Shown here: positions 1-9,024 of the stretch, in pieces | Numbering within the stretch: position 1 is the stretch's first letter | Layout: the number at the start of each line of letters is the position of its first letter | Source of the DNA: Williamsia sp. DF01-3 | GTDB lineage: Bacteria; Actinomycetota; Actinomycetes; Mycobacteriales; Mycobacteriaceae | Direction of reading: 5' to 3' | Assembly (NCBI RefSeq): GCF_023051145.1 | Contig: NZ_JALKFS010000005.1 | Coordinates: forward strand, 4,667,733-4,731,732 | Length of the DNA: 64,000 bases | The notes under the pieces: generated by a model | The model's database searches: none | Told to the model about the DNA's origin: nothing | The model's input: the letters and a program-made list of their open reading frames with translations, nothing else | Made by a program: the position numbers and the translations under genes

Positions 1-1354
1 GGGCCTTTCCGTCTGTGTCGCCGAGTCCGGCAGTGTCCCCGAGCCCGACCTCCGGTGCCGACACCGATTCGGCCGCACCGGGCTTGAGTTCGAAGAGTTC
101 GCGGAGAGCTTCGGCGTAGGTATCGCCCTGCGGCGTGCTCGCGAGTTGTTTGACCCGCACCGTCGGCGCGTGCAGCAACTTGTCGACCACTCGCCGGACG
201 GTCTTGGCGACCTCGTCGCGCTGCGGGTCGTCCAGACCCGGCAACCGGCTCTCGAGTCGGAGGATCTCCGCCTGGACCACCTCGGCGGCGCGCTGCCGCA
301 GCGCGGTGACCGTGGGGGTGACCTCGGCCTGACGCTGATGCATCAGGTAGTCGGCCAGCTCACCCAGGACGATCTCGCGGGCGGCGAACTCGTCGGCATC
401 GGCGGCCTTGGTGGCCTCATCGCCACGCAGACCCTCGATATCGATGATGTGGACACCGGGTAGCCGACCGGCCGCAGGATCGACGTTACGAGGCAATCCC
501 AGGTCGCAGATCACCAACGGTTTGTTGTTCTCGCGACGGGCGAGCGCCGAATGCACCTCACCGACACCGACGACCGCGCCGATGGTTCCGGTACAGGTCA
601 CCAGCACGTCGGCGCCGATCAGCGCGTCGGTCATGTCGTCGAAACGCACCGCCCGCGCGGGGATGCCGTGGTTCTTGGTGACGTTGGCTGCCAGATGCTG
701 TGCCTTCTCGAACGTGCGGTTGACGACCACCAGCTCCGACACCCCCGACCGGGCCAGGTGGGCGGCGGCCAGGCCGCCCATCGCGCCGGCTCCGAGGACA
801 ACGGCAGAGGTGATGTCGCCGTCGAGAATGCTGCGCGCGCGCTCGAGCGACACCGACACAACCGATGCACCGGCGCGGTCGAGCCCGGTCTCGCTGTGGA
901 CGCGTTTGCCCACCCGCAACGCCTGCTGCGCCAGCTCGTGTAGCACTCGCCCGGCCGAGCGGTTCGCGTCGGCGCTGGCGTAGGACGACCGGATCTGGCC
1001 GAGGATCTGCTGCTCGCCCACCACCATCGAGTCCAGGCCCGCGGCGACCGAGAACAGGTGCTCGACAACGGCTTCGGAGTACCGCACGTAGGCGTACTTG
1101 GTCATCTCGTTGACCGTCATGCCCGAGTGTTTGCCCATCACCTCACCCACGGCCTCGAGGGCCGGGTGGAAGGCGTCGACCACGGCGTAGACCTCGACGC
1201 GGTTGCACGTCGAGACGATCATCGCCTCACTGATCTGCGGGCTGGCCAGCAGATCGTCGATGATCTTCGGACGGTCGTCGTCGGTGACGGCGAGTCGCTC
1301 GAGGATCGGTACCGGCGCGCTGCGATGCGATACGCCGAACAGGAAAATACTCAC
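1..1354 (-). CDS. hemA: Glutamyl-tRNA reductase HemA (C-terminus cut by window edge)
   Basis: Reduces glutamyl-tRNA to glutamate-1-semialdehyde, the first committed step of C5 tetrapyrrole (heme) synthesis. From a GTG at 1354 the frame stays open for 451 codons to the window edge, so the stop codon lies outside. Seen: N-terminus [10 protein letters not shown], the catalytic-cysteine motif [10 protein letters not shown] around residue 50, the EQQILGQI segment, a central Rossmann NADPH domain, and the C-terminal dimerisation helix reading [14 protein letters not shown]. The GTGA start overlaps the rex stop by 4 nt, so the two are co-transcribed and probably translationally coupled under the Rex operator upstream of rex. 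The order rex-like regulator, then hemA, is common in actinobacteria. Confidence 0.97.
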   Translation of the reverse strand, partial: MSIFLFGVSHRSAPVPILERLAVTDDDRPKIIDDLLASPQISEAMIVSTCNRVEVYAVVDAFHPALEAVGEVMGKHSGMTVNEMTKYAYVRYSEAVVEHLFSVAAGLDSMVVGEQQILGQIRSSYASADANRSAGRVLHELAQQALRVGKRVHSETGLDRAGASVVSVSLERARSILDGDITSAVVLGAGAMGGLAAAHLARSGVSELVVVNRTFEKAQHLAANVTKNHGIPARAVRFDDMTDALIGADVLVTCTGTIGAVVGVGEVHSALARRENNKPLVICDLGLPRNVDPAAGRLPGVHIIDIEGLRGDEATKAADADEFAAREIVLGELADYLMHQRQAEVTPTVTALRQRAAEVVQAEILRLESRLPGLDDPQRDEVAKTVRRVVDKLLHAPTVRVKQLASTPQGDTYAEALRELFELKPGAAESVSAPEVGLGDTAGLGDTDGKA

Positions 1355-2181
1355 ACGCCCACCGATCTCTGATCTGATCGTGCTCTCGTCTTCGCCCCAC
1401 TCCTCGGGGCACGTCCACTACCGCGCTGTTCACGTGGCACCACCGCGGAGTCCGCGTTGTTCCGTCGGGCAGCGTTGAAGGCCATCACCTGCAGCTCGAG
1501 CGCGAAGTCCACCGGCCGCACGTACACGTGCTCGGGGACGCGCGGCGCGAGCGCGGTGAAGTTCAGGATCTGGTGCACCCCGGCCTCGACGAATGCGTCG
1601 CAGGTGGCCTGGGCGTCGGCGTCGGGGGTCGCGAGGACCGCGATCTCCACCCCGTGCTCTTGGCAGATGTCCCCGATCTCGTCGAGCGCCCGCACGGCCA
1701 ACTCGCCCTCGGCCGCGGTGATCGTCGTCCCGACCAGCTCGGGATCGGCATCGAACATGGCCACGATCTTGATCCCGCGTCGGTCGAACCCCACCCGGCC
1801 CAGCAGCGCCTTGCCGAGGTGGCCGGCGCCGGCCAGCACCACGTTGTGGTTGTGCTCGACTCCGAGGGCCAAGGCGATCCGGGCGATCAGCCGGCCGACG
1901 TCGTAACCGACGCCGCGGACTCCGCCCGACCCGACATGGGACAGATCTTTGCGCAGGATCGCCGGATTGACCCCGGCTGCGGTGGCCAGCTGACCGGACG
2001 ACACCACCATCGCGCCGCTCTCGCTCAGCGAACGCAGAACGTGGAGGTAGGTGGCCAGCCGGGCGACCGAGGCGCTGGGGATCTCGGACTGGGCGTTGAA
2101 CCCCGCCGAACTCTTGGCCATGCGTCCGTCTTTCTTCTGGGCTGCATCGTCCGCGGCTTTGCGGACTTCGCTGCGCTTCAC
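1351..2181 (-). CDS. rex: Redox-sensing transcriptional repressor Rex
   Basis: DNA-binding repressor that senses the NADH/NAD+ ratio. The protein has an N-terminal winged helix ([16 protein letters not shown] onward, with [16 protein letters not shown] as the recognition region) and a C-terminal Rossmann domain containing [15 protein letters not shown]. The longest frame starts at a GTG at 2181 (276 aa). An ATG at 2121 gives 256 aa and begins about 14 residues before the winged helix, as in many family members, so the true start may be 2121; neither has a strong Shine-Dalgarno. The stop overlaps the hemA start by 4 nt. A perfect Rex-type palindrome lies about 50 nt upstream, so autoregulation of rex-hemA is expected. 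Confidence 0.95.
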   Translation of the reverse strand: MKRSEVRKAADDAAQKKDGRMAKSSAGFNAQSEIPSASVARLATYLHVLRSLSESGAMVVSSGQLATAAGVNPAILRKDLSHVGSGGVRGVGYDVGRLIARIALALGVEHNHNVVLAGAGHLGKALLGRVGFDRRGIKIVAMFDADPELVGTTITAAEGELAVRALDEIGDICQEHGVEIAVLATPDADAQATCDAFVEAGVHQILNFTALAPRVPEHVYVRPVDFALELQVMAFNAARRNNADSAVVPREQRGSGRAPRSGAKTRARSDQRSVGV

Positions 2182-2227
2182 CTGCTCACGGCAGGTTCAA
2201 CACCAACTCGAGGCACTACGGTACCGC

Positions 2228-2245
2228 TTGTGAATCGATTCACAA
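2228..2245. promoter_or_regulatory. Rex operator (ROP) upstream of rex-hemA
   Basis: TTGTGAATCGATTCACAA is a perfect 18-bp palindrome and matches the known Rex operator pattern TTGTGAA-N4-TTCACAA. It lies 47 nt upstream of the longest rex start, in the only gap before the rex-hemA unit. It is also upstream, on the minus strand, of nothing else, since the glutaredoxin-like gene ends at 2280. Confidence 0.9.
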
Positions 2246-2279
2246 ACTCGGCTCGGGTTCTTCTGGCCATGCGTCTGGA

Positions 2280-2537
2280 CTAGTGTCCGGCGGCGCCCCG
2301 CAAATCGGCCCTCAACCTGGGAATATCGACATCCCAGTAGCTATGCTCACGATCGTCGAGCAAGATCACCGGCAACCGGTCTCCGAACTCGGCGCGCAGG
2401 GATGGATCGGTGGTCGCGACGGCATCGACGTCGACCTCGTCGAACTCCACCTCGAACTCGTCGACAACCGGCCGTAGATCGGCCCTGGCACGGGCACAGG
2501 CGGCACAACCCGCCCGGGACAGCAACGTGATCCTCAC
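2280..2537 (-). CDS. Glutaredoxin-like thiol-disulfide protein (Rv0508-like)
   Basis: Small thioredoxin-fold protein of 85 aa. A CAAC redox motif is at residues 11-14 after a first beta strand (VRITLLSRAGCAAC), and the cis-Pro element LPVILLDD sits near residue 55, so a thiol-disulfide role is likely; the substrate is unknown. The start is a GTG at 2537. A longer open frame runs upstream but covers the antisense of the phosphatase gene and shows no family similarity. The gene lies directly before rex-hemA and divergent from the SerB-type phosphatase (60-bp gap), the same neighbourhood as Rv0508-hemA in M. tuberculosis. Confidence 0.85.
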   Translation of the reverse strand: MRITLLSRAGCAACARARADLRPVVDEFEVEFDEVDVDAVATTDPSLRAEFGDRLPVILLDDREHSYWDVDIPRLRADLRGAAGH

Positions 2538-2597
2538 CCTGCCAGTGTTGCAGGCATCGGCGACTAGGCTTGGCACCGACCGACAGGAGGCGATGGA

Positions 2598-3833
2598 GTG
2601 AGCACAACTCCGGGTAGCGGGGACGCCGACGGCGAGGACGATGCCACCACCGGTTCTCGCGCCGAGCAGGGCGACGACCACGGGCCTGATGACCGACGGC
2701 GCGAGCTGCCCGGGGACGGTCCGGACGACGACTCCTATGACTACGCCCGCGACGAGGAGGACTCCCCCGAAGACGATTTCAGGGACGACGACCTCGATGA
2801 CGATTCCGCGGACGACGACCTCGACGACCGGCCGGCCGGCGACCACGGGCAGCGACTGCGTCCCACCTCCACGGCCGGCCCGCTCTCCCCGTTGACGAGC
2901 CGGGTCGGGCGTTTCCGTCAGTCGGCAGCCGAATTGCGCCAGTCGCTCGCCGGCGAGGCCAGTGCGCGGGCGGCGTCGTCGAAGTTGCGGGAACGCGGAC
3001 TCGACGAGAGCGAACCTTCCACCTTCCTGGAATCCGACGAGCCCGGCACGCCGACCGACGTCCCGCCGGACCTCACCGCTGCGGCGTTCTTCGACGTCGA
3101 CAACACGCTCGTCCAAGGCGCGTCGATCGTGCATTTCGCCCGCGGCCTCGCCGCACGCGACTACTTCAGCTACCGCGACGTGATGGAATTCGTTTGGGCG
3201 CAGGCGAAATTCCGGATGACCGGCCGGGAGAACTCCGAGGACGTCGCGCAGGGGCGGGAGAAGGCGCTGTCCTTCATCGCCGGGCGCGAGACCGACGAAC
3301 TCGTGCAGCTCGGCGAGGAGATCTTCGACGAGTTCATCGCCGACAAGATCTGGCCCGGCACCCGCACCCTTGCGCAGATGCACCTCGACGCCGGACAGCA
3401 GGTGTGGCTGGTCACCGCGACACCGGTGGAGCTGGCCCAGACCATCGCCGACCGGCTCGGACTGACCGGGGCACTGGGCACGGTGGCCGAGAGCGTCGAC
3501 GGGGTGTTCACCGGACGGCTGGTCGGCGACATCCTGCACGGGCTCGGCAAGGCGCATGCCGTCCGCACGCTCGCGATCCGCGAGGGTCTGAACCTCAAGC
3601 GGTGCACGGCGTACTCCGATTCGCACAACGACGTCCCCATGCTGTCGCTGGTCGGCACCGCCGTGGCCATCAACCCCGATGCCGACCTGCGTGAGGTCGC
3701 CCGGGTGCGTGGCTGGGAGATCCGCGACTACCGCACGGCCCGAAAGGCCGCGAAGATCGGCGTGCCGACGGCGGTGCTGCTCGGTGCGGCCGGTGGTGGC
3801 GCTGCTGCCGCGGTCCGCCACCTACGCCGCTGA
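2598..3833 (+). CDS. HAD-superfamily phosphatase, SerB1-like (Rv0505c-like)
   Basis: HAD-IB hydrolase of 411 aa, related to phosphoserine phosphatases. The nucleophile motif [11 protein letters not shown] has Asp166 and Asp168, motif II is around VTATPVE, and the Mg-binding motif SDSHND is at 340-345. The first ~150 residues are a low-complexity Asp/Glu-rich extension, probably disordered and absent from minimal SerB. A short hydrophobic C-terminal stretch ([17 protein letters not shown]) could be membrane-associated. GTG start at 2598 with AGGAGG at 2585-2590. Substrate is not provable: this subfamily is annotated SerB1 but some members act on other phosphomonoesters. Confidence 0.88.
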   Translation: MSTTPGSGDADGEDDATTGSRAEQGDDHGPDDRRRELPGDGPDDDSYDYARDEEDSPEDDFRDDDLDDDSADDDLDDRPAGDHGQRLRPTSTAGPLSPLTSRVGRFRQSAAELRQSLAGEASARAASSKLRERGLDESEPSTFLESDEPGTPTDVPPDLTAAAFFDVDNTLVQGASIVHFARGLAARDYFSYRDVMEFVWAQAKFRMTGRENSEDVAQGREKALSFIAGRETDELVQLGEEIFDEFIADKIWPGTRTLAQMHLDAGQQVWLVTATPVELAQTIADRLGLTGALGTVAESVDGVFTGRLVGDILHGLGKAHAVRTLAIREGLNLKRCTAYSDSHNDVPMLSLVGTAVAINPDADLREVARVRGWEIRDYRTARKAAKIGVPTAVLLGAAGGGAAAAVRHLRR

Positions 3834-3839
3834 CTCCCC

Positions 3840-3909
3840 CCCCCGTTTTGGTGGGTTTCGGTGAGCCTGAACTGGGCAAATGCTCGCCCTAACCCACCAA
3901 AATCGGGGG
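3840..3909. terminator. Bidirectional hairpin between convergent genes
   Basis: A long inverted repeat: CCCCCGTTTTGGTGGGTT (3840-3857) pairs with AACCCACCAAAATCGGGGG (3891-3909) across a 33-nt loop, with one mismatch or bulge. It occupies the whole gap between the SerB-type gene (+) and the acyltransferase gene (-), so it could stop transcription from both sides. Confidence 0.7.
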
Positions 3910-3921
3910 TTGGGGTGGGGG

Positions 3922-5070
3922 TCAGCCGAAGTAGATGCTCGATCGACGGCTGAGCATGCGGAAGAGCGTCTGCTGGATGTCTTCACGGACGTTGTCGGTG
4001 AGGTCGAACACCACCATCGGATCGTCGGCGGCCTGATCGTCGAAATGGCCGGTCTCGATCGGGGTGCCGAAGTGGATCTGCCACTTGGACGGCAACGGCA
4101 CCAGACCGAGCGGACCGAGCAGGGGGAACGTCGGCGTGATCGGGATGTAGGGCAGACCGAGCAGGCGGGCGATCGGCTTCAGGTCGTTGAGCATCGGATA
4201 GATCTCTTCGGACCCGACGATCGACACCGGGATGATCGGGACCTTGGCACGCAGCGCCGTTGTGACGAAGCCGCCACGACCGAAGCGCTGCAACTTGTAG
4301 CGGTCCTTGTAGAGCTTGCCGATGCCCTTGAAGCCTTCCGGCCACACCGCGGTCAGCTCGCCGCCGCGCAGCAACTTCTGTGCGTCGGCGGTGCAGGCGA
4401 GGGTGGACCCCGTGCGGCGCGCCAGGTCACCGATGACCGGGGTGTCGAAGGCGAGGTCCGCGGCGAGCACGCGCAGGTGCCGATTCCTCGGGTGGTAGTC
4501 GTGCACAGCGACCGACGTCATCAAGGCATCGATGGGGATGGTGCCGGCGTGATTGGCCACCAGCAGTCCCCCACCGTCGAGTGGCAGATTCTCGATACCG
4601 CTCACGTCGACCCGGAACCACTTGTCGAACAGAACCCGCAAGGCGGGGAGCCACACCGACTCGGTGAAGTGGGCGTCGAAGCCGAAGTCGTCCACCTCGT
4701 AGTCACCGGTCACGCGCTGCCGCACGTACCCGGCGGCGCCGGTAATTGTGTCGGCGATCGTCTGCCGGACACCGTCGAGATTCAGGAAGTTCGACGACAT
4801 CTCGGCGGCCTGCTCGAACCGTCCGGCCTCGAGCTGTGCGCGCACGTCCTCGCTGATCGGGGTGACCGGCGCCTGCACGAACTCATCGGTGTTCGGATGT
4901 CCGCGGTGGTTCGGGTGTTGTTGTGGTGCAGCAGGTTTGGCTGGGTGCCCGTTGGTCTGCGACGGATGCCGACGACGCGGCTGTCCACCGGGGCCCGGCG
5001 AACTGGAGTACAGCTGGATCACCTTGGCCGTTCGCGCGTCGGACGTACGATTCCGGTTCTGCACGATCAC
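3922..5070 (-). CDS. PlsC-family lysophospholipid acyltransferase (Rv0502-like)
   Basis: Membrane-associated acyltransferase of 382 aa that probably acylates a glycerophospholipid or related lipid acceptor. The active-site block NHAGTIPID starts at Asn173 (the H-x5-D variant of H-x4-D), followed by the PEGFKGIGK substrate-binding motif. The first ~110 residues are Pro/His/Gln-rich linker (around QQHPNHRGHPNTDEF) and are variable in this family. GTG start at 5070 behind GGGAGGTGG. It lies downstream of the GalE2-like SDR on the same strand (124-bp gap), as Rv0501-Rv0502 in M. tuberculosis, so the two probably share a pathway; the lipid product is unknown. Confidence 0.88.
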   Translation of the reverse strand: MIVQNRNRTSDARTAKVIQLYSSSPGPGGQPRRRHPSQTNGHPAKPAAPQQHPNHRGHPNTDEFVQAPVTPISEDVRAQLEAGRFEQAAEMSSNFLNLDGVRQTIADTITGAAGYVRQRVTGDYEVDDFGFDAHFTESVWLPALRVLFDKWFRVDVSGIENLPLDGGGLLVANHAGTIPIDALMTSVAVHDYHPRNRHLRVLAADLAFDTPVIGDLARRTGSTLACTADAQKLLRGGELTAVWPEGFKGIGKLYKDRYKLQRFGRGGFVTTALRAKVPIIPVSIVGSEEIYPMLNDLKPIARLLGLPYIPITPTFPLLGPLGLVPLPSKWQIHFGTPIETGHFDDQAADDPMVVFDLTDNVREDIQQTLFRMLSRRSSIYFG

Positions 5071-5194
5071 CCACCTCCCTCAAGCATGATGCCCGCCGCC
5101 CCTACGTGGTCGTGTCGAACATTTTTCGATTGTCCCCGCCATGGTCGCCCCCGCGCCAGGCATCGGATGAACTTACCTTCTCCAGGCGCCCGGC

Positions 5195-6289
5195 TCACGT
5201 CAGCTGCTTCGCGGCCTGGGCTATCCACTGCTCCAAGCGCCGCCAGGCCGCCGGTGAGATCACCGGCTCCAACGGTTTTCGGGACAAGAAGTCGTCGAAC
5301 GTCTCCAAGCTGGTGTGCTTCGGCTCGAAACCGAGTTCGGTGCGCATCCGGGTGGTGTCGAGCACCCGGCCGAACGTCAGGTAGTCGGCCTGATCGCCAT
5401 GGAACGGGGCGACGCGCATGCCGCGATAGACCCCGGCGACCGTTCCCAACATCCGGCCGGGGACCGGCAAAGCCACGCGCCCCGCCCGTCGCACCGCCTG
5501 ATTGAGGGTCACCACCCCGTCGGCGGCGATGTTGAACGTGCCGGCGCGACCGGCGAGAGTCGCGTGCTCAAGCGCCGACAGGGCGTCTTCTTCATGGAGG
5601 AATTGCAGTCGCGGTTCGTGCCCGATCACCACCGGGATCACCGTGGCCGAGAAGTACTTGCTCATGCGGGTGGAGATCTGCGGTCCGAGCATCGCCGACA
5701 ACCGCAGGATGGTGACGGACATGTCGGGTCGTCGGCGGCCGAGGCCACGGGCATAACCCTCGACGTCGAGCAGGTCACGGGCATAACCGTGTGTCGGCTC
5801 ACGCCGGGCATGGGTGTCTTCGGAGAAATGCGCGGGGTCGGCCGAACTGGCGCCGTAGATCATGCCGGACGAGCGGACGACAAAACGCTTGACCGTCGGG
5901 CTGCGCTGGCAGGCGGCGCACAGCTGCATCGTGCCGATGACGTTGAACTCTTTGATGGCCGGCGAATGACCGACGGTGTCCATCACCGAGGTCGCGGCGT
6001 GCACCACGGTGTCCACCCCGGCCTTGTCGATCACCTTCGCGATCGCCGAACGCCGGATGTCCACCCGGACGAACTCGGCGCGACCGAAACGTCGCAACAT
6101 GTCCTTGGAAGGGGCCCGCGAGTCGACGGCGATCACCCTGTCGATGTCGGGATTCTGCGCCAGACGAGTGGTCAGATATCCGCCGAGAAAAGTCGATGCG
6201 CCGGTCACCAACACGACGCGCGGCGTCGTATCCGCCACATCCCCACCCTCGACCATGTGCCCAGCGTACGGAACTTTGCCCGTCTTCAT
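5195..6289 (-). CDS. NAD-dependent epimerase/dehydratase family protein (GalE2/Rv0501-like)
   Basis: Extended short-chain dehydrogenase/reductase, 364 aa. The Rossmann signature VVLVTGASTFLGG covers residues 25-37, followed by VIAVDSRAPS and VHAATS typical of the fold. The canonical YxxxK catalytic pair is not obvious: the equivalent region reads GYARDLLDVEGY, so this is an atypical SDR and UDP-galactose epimerase activity should not be assumed. The longest start is ATG 6289; ATG 6256 is an alternative, and neither has a clear ribosome-binding site. The neighbour upstream is the bS22 gene and downstream the acyltransferase. Confidence 0.85.
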   Translation of the reverse strand: MKTGKVPYAGHMVEGGDVADTTPRVVLVTGASTFLGGYLTTRLAQNPDIDRVIAVDSRAPSKDMLRRFGRAEFVRVDIRRSAIAKVIDKAGVDTVVHAATSVMDTVGHSPAIKEFNVIGTMQLCAACQRSPTVKRFVVRSSGMIYGASSADPAHFSEDTHARREPTHGYARDLLDVEGYARGLGRRRPDMSVTILRLSAMLGPQISTRMSKYFSATVIPVVIGHEPRLQFLHEEDALSALEHATLAGRAGTFNIAADGVVTLNQAVRRAGRVALPVPGRMLGTVAGVYRGMRVAPFHGDQADYLTFGRVLDTTRMRTELGFEPKHTSLETFDDFLSRKPLEPVISPAAWRRLEQWIAQAAKQLT

Positions 6290-6357
6290 CCAGTCAGTGG
6301 CTCAGTAATTTTCCGGCGGGCACATCAGGCGAGAACGCCTCTATCAGGGCAAAACAA

Positions 6358-6381
6358 AACCCGCCGATATGTCGGCGGGTT
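6358..6381 (-). terminator. Rho-independent terminator after bS22
   Basis: AACCCGCCGA (6358-6367), loop TATG, then TCGGCGGGTT (6372-6381): a perfect 10-bp stem. Read on the minus strand it is followed by GTTTTGTTTT. It lies 18 nt beyond the bS22 stop and separates it from the SDR gene. Confidence 0.85.
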
Positions 6382-6399
6382 CTGAACGAAAAAGAAAAC

Positions 6400-6501
6400 T
6401 CACTTACCGAGTTTTCTGCGCTGCACCCGGGTGCGACGCAGCAACTTGCGGTGCTTCTTCTTCGACATGCGCTTGCGGCGCTTCTTGATCACTGAACCCA
6501 T
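6400..6501 (-). CDS. 30S ribosomal protein bS22 (33-aa AURKAIP1/COX24-type)
   Basis: A 33-residue, extremely basic peptide ([19 protein letters not shown] continuing to [12 protein letters not shown]) made almost only of Lys and Arg. It matches the COX24/AURKAIP1 small-protein family; the mycobacterial member was found as ribosomal protein bS22 in 30S subunits of M. smegmatis. ATG at 6501, preceded on the minus strand by GAGGAAGTTCCCAC. It has its own terminator, and sits between a BldC-like regulator and the SDR exactly as Rv0500A-Rv0500B-Rv0501. It is short enough to be missed by gene finders. Confidence 0.92.
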
Positions 6502-6726
6502 GTGGGAACTTCCTCACGATCTGACCGATGGTCCTTCAAGGTTTTGCCGTCCAACGAGGCTGGCTCACATAACGTCGTACGCCAGAACACAGGCGAACGG
6601 GTCGACTACCGACCTTACCGCGCCACCGTACTCGTCACGAAATCCACCGCGGCGGTCTTCGATCCAATGGCCGACGCGGACCGGGCCACCATGGCGGCCC
6701 AGCCCGTCGGGAATGCCTCGTGAGGC

Positions 6727-6942
6727 CTAACCGGCGTCGAAATACGACGTTTCAAGGTAATCGTGGACTGCCTTGGCGTGCACTCGGAAGGAGCGGCCCA
6801 CGCGAACCGCGGGCAACTCTCCGTTGTGCACCAGGCGGTACACGGTCATCTTCGAGACGCGCATCAGTGATGCGACCTCCGCGACGGTCAGGAACTGAGT
6901 TCCACCACCGGCGTTGTCACCTGACTTGCTTGCAGATGCCAT
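6727..6942 (-). CDS. BldC-like/excisionase-fold DNA-binding protein (Rv0500A-like)
   Basis: Small MerR-type winged-helix DNA-binding protein of 71 aa. The sequence FLTVAEVASLMRVSKMTVYR is the helix-turn-helix and GELPAVRVGRSFRVHAKAV the wing; the end is DYLETSYFDAG. It is similar to BldC, which controls development in Streptomyces, and not to a phage excisionase in context: no integrase is nearby. ATG 6942 is preferred, because a GGAGG motif lies 12 nt upstream and would be inside the coding region if the GTG at 6966 were used. It lies downstream of proC (177 bp). Confidence 0.85.
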   Translation of the reverse strand: MASASKSGDNAGGGTQFLTVAEVASLMRVSKMTVYRLVHNGELPAVRVGRSFRVHAKAVHDYLETSYFDAG

Positions 6943-7119
6943 GAAATTTTCATACCTCCGGGGCACGCGTCGCGGCCGCTCGGCTTCCCCTCCGGCGGAC
7001 TCCAGACACGCACGTGCTCCCCGAAGCTTAGCGTGGCGGGTGGGGTCAATGCGACGTGAGTAGGTAACTGGGTCGATTTTGTCGCATGAGATCGTCCCGG
7101 CGCGGTGCCTGACGCAGAG

Positions 7120-7956
7120 TCAGGACGTCTCGATGTTCGCCAGCACAGCGCGGCCGGTCGCCTCACTCTTGGCCGCATTCGCCCGCATCGCCTCGGACAC
7201 CGCATGACGCATGCCGTAGCGCTCGAGTTCACGCAGGGCCTCGGCGGTGGTGCCCGCCGGTGAGGTCACGGCCGCGCGCAGATCCACCGGCGAGACCCCT
7301 GAGTCGGTCAGCAGTACGCCGGCACCGCGCACGGTCTGCGCGGCGAGCTCGGTGGCCATCGACCGCGTCAGCCCCATCGACACACCGGCGTCGATCATGG
7401 CCTCGGCAAGCAGGAAGACGTAGGCCGGCCCGGATCCGGACAGCGCGGTGATGGCATCCATCTGCCGCTCCGGCACTACCACCACCTTGCCGACGGTCTC
7501 GAGCAGCGTCACCACGGTGGCCACGTGCTCGTCGGTGGCGTACCGACCCGCCGCGATCCCGCACATGGCCTCACCGACCAGCATCGGGGTGTTGGGCATC
7601 ACCCGCACCACTGGCGCGCCGGCAGGCAGAGCGTTCTCGTACTTCAGCATCGGCAATCCGCCGACGAGAGTGACGGTGAGCCGCTCGGCCTCACCGACAT
7701 CCTCGACGTCGGCGATGATCGACAGGACGGCGTCGACATCACCCGGCTTGACCGCGAGGACAACGATGTTGGCGCCCTCGACAGCGTCGGGGATGTCGGT
7801 GACGCGCACCCCGTAGTCCTCGGTGATCTCTTTGGCCCGGCGCGTCGACTTCTCCGCCACGACCAGATCCTTGGTCGGCTTGCCGGTCTTGATCAAGCCG
7901 GCCAGCAGCGCCTCACCGATCTTGCCGCCGCCGATGATTGCGATTCGCTGAGTCAT
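7120..7956 (-). CDS. proC: Pyrroline-5-carboxylate reductase
   Basis: Last step of proline biosynthesis: reduces 1-pyrroline-5-carboxylate with NAD(P)H. 278 aa. The Rossmann motif IAIIGGGKIGEALL starts at residue 5. The C-terminal signature is present as LSGSGPAYVFLLAEAMIDAG followed by QTVRGAGVLL and SPAGTTAEALREL. ATG at 7956; a longer in-frame extension upstream (to 8376) is antisense to the next gene and has no family match. Position matches Rv0500. Confidence 0.96.
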   Translation of the reverse strand: MTQRIAIIGGGKIGEALLAGLIKTGKPTKDLVVAEKSTRRAKEITEDYGVRVTDIPDAVEGANIVVLAVKPGDVDAVLSIIADVEDVGEAERLTVTLVGGLPMLKYENALPAGAPVVRVMPNTPMLVGEAMCGIAAGRYATDEHVATVVTLLETVGKVVVVPERQMDAITALSGSGPAYVFLLAEAMIDAGVSMGLTRSMATELAAQTVRGAGVLLTDSGVSPVDLRAAVTSPAGTTAEALRELERYGMRHAVSEAMRANAAKSEATGRAVLANIETS

Positions 7957-8093
7957 GCTGCTCACTTTCTCACGCTGATGTGGATGTGTTCTGGCGAGTC
8001 CATCAGGGCTGATTGTTTCGCCGCAGGTCGCCTGGGGTCGTCGGGGTGTGGACGACCCGCCGGCCGATGGACCGGATCGCTGCCGGGTGGTCG

Positions 8094-8942
8094 TCAGTCC
8101 GCGGCCGGGATCATCGCGAGCTGCCGCGATTGGACAACAACCTGGCCCGCGGAGTCGAGGACCACGTGGTCCTCTTCGAACCAGCCATGCCCGACCTCGG
8201 TGCTCGAGGCCTGGATACGCAGCCATCCGGGCGCGGGCCGACGTCGCAGATACGTCGTCAACTGCATGGTGGGTGCCCAGCCGAACAGATTCAGGTTCAT
8301 CACCACCGGCGCACTCAGGTCGCCGCAGAGGATCGCGAACAGGGCATCGGGGTCGGCTTCCTTGGGCCGGGCCCACATCCGGAACACCGGATCGGCCTTC
8401 TCCCCGCGGGTGAATGCAAGGGATCGCTCCTCGATGGCGATGTCGAGCACCGCGGACAGGTGCATGACCTCGCCGACCGGGCTCTTCTCGACCCAGATGA
8501 CGTCTTCGGTGGGCGAGGCCGGAATCGCGGAGAGCGGGGTGGAGGCCGAGTAGTGGTTGTCCACATCGGGTGTTCCGACCGTCACGGTCGAGTGGACCAG
8601 ATTGCGGCCGTTCTGATGGATCTCGACGTCGACCAGCGACACCCGGCGGCCGCGCTTGCGCACCCAGACGTGCAACGTGATCTCGGCCGGGTCGGGTGCG
8701 CCGAGGTAGTTGGTGGAGATGGCCATCGCGGCGAGATCGTCGGATGCGGGCTTGTCGGCCGGTGCCGTGGCCCGGAAGCCGGCGAGGGCCGCATTGGCGC
8801 TGAGCATCTGCAGTGTGCCGCCGTGCACCTTGGGCCCGATGGTGAAGACGGGGTCGATCTGAGCCGAGTACACGACTCGGTCGCCGCTGGCAGCGGTGAT
8901 CTCTTGCAGGATGTTCAGGCGGGCAAGGCTGGGCTCGGACAC
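8094..8942 (-). CDS. Thioesterase-family protein, double hotdog (Rv0499-like)
   Basis: 282-aa protein resembling TesB-like double-hotdog acyl-CoA thioesterases. The first half contains KVHGGTLQMLSANAALAGF and STNYLGAPDPAEITLHVWV; the second half has the strand-rich MNLNLFGWAPTMQLTTYLRR and a closing DSAGQVVVQSRQLAM, typical of the C-terminal hotdog. The substrate is unknown. GTG 8942 is chosen because AAGGAG lies just upstream; the longer frame to 9080 includes sequence antisense to nothing useful. Between proC and the isomerase gene, as in M. tuberculosis. Confidence 0.8.
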   Translation of the reverse strand: MSEPSLARLNILQEITAASGDRVVYSAQIDPVFTIGPKVHGGTLQMLSANAALAGFRATAPADKPASDDLAAMAISTNYLGAPDPAEITLHVWVRKRGRRVSLVDVEIHQNGRNLVHSTVTVGTPDVDNHYSASTPLSAIPASPTEDVIWVEKSPVGEVMHLSAVLDIAIEERSLAFTRGEKADPVFRMWARPKEADPDALFAILCGDLSAPVVMNLNLFGWAPTMQLTTYLRRRPAPGWLRIQASSTEVGHGWFEEDHVVLDSAGQVVVQSRQLAMIPAAD

Positions 8943-9024
8943 AGTGCTGGGTACTCCTTCAACGGTTCTACATTCATCCCGGCCACGGCCATCGGAAGAT
9001 CCGGTGGCGGCCCGGATGGGTCGG

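Noticed and set aside
2280-3821. 513-aa minus-strand frame ending in the glutaredoxin-like domain
   Set aside because: Only the last 85 residues are protein-like; the rest is antisense to the SerB-type phosphatase. Not a fusion.
3880-5505. 541-aa plus-strand open frame
   Set aside because: Antisense of the PlsC-type acyltransferase, which has clear motifs on the minus strand.
6727-6942. Excisionase of a prophage or integrative element
   Set aside because: Only the fold is shared; no integrase, att repeats or phage genes, and the order matches the core genome of M. tuberculosis.
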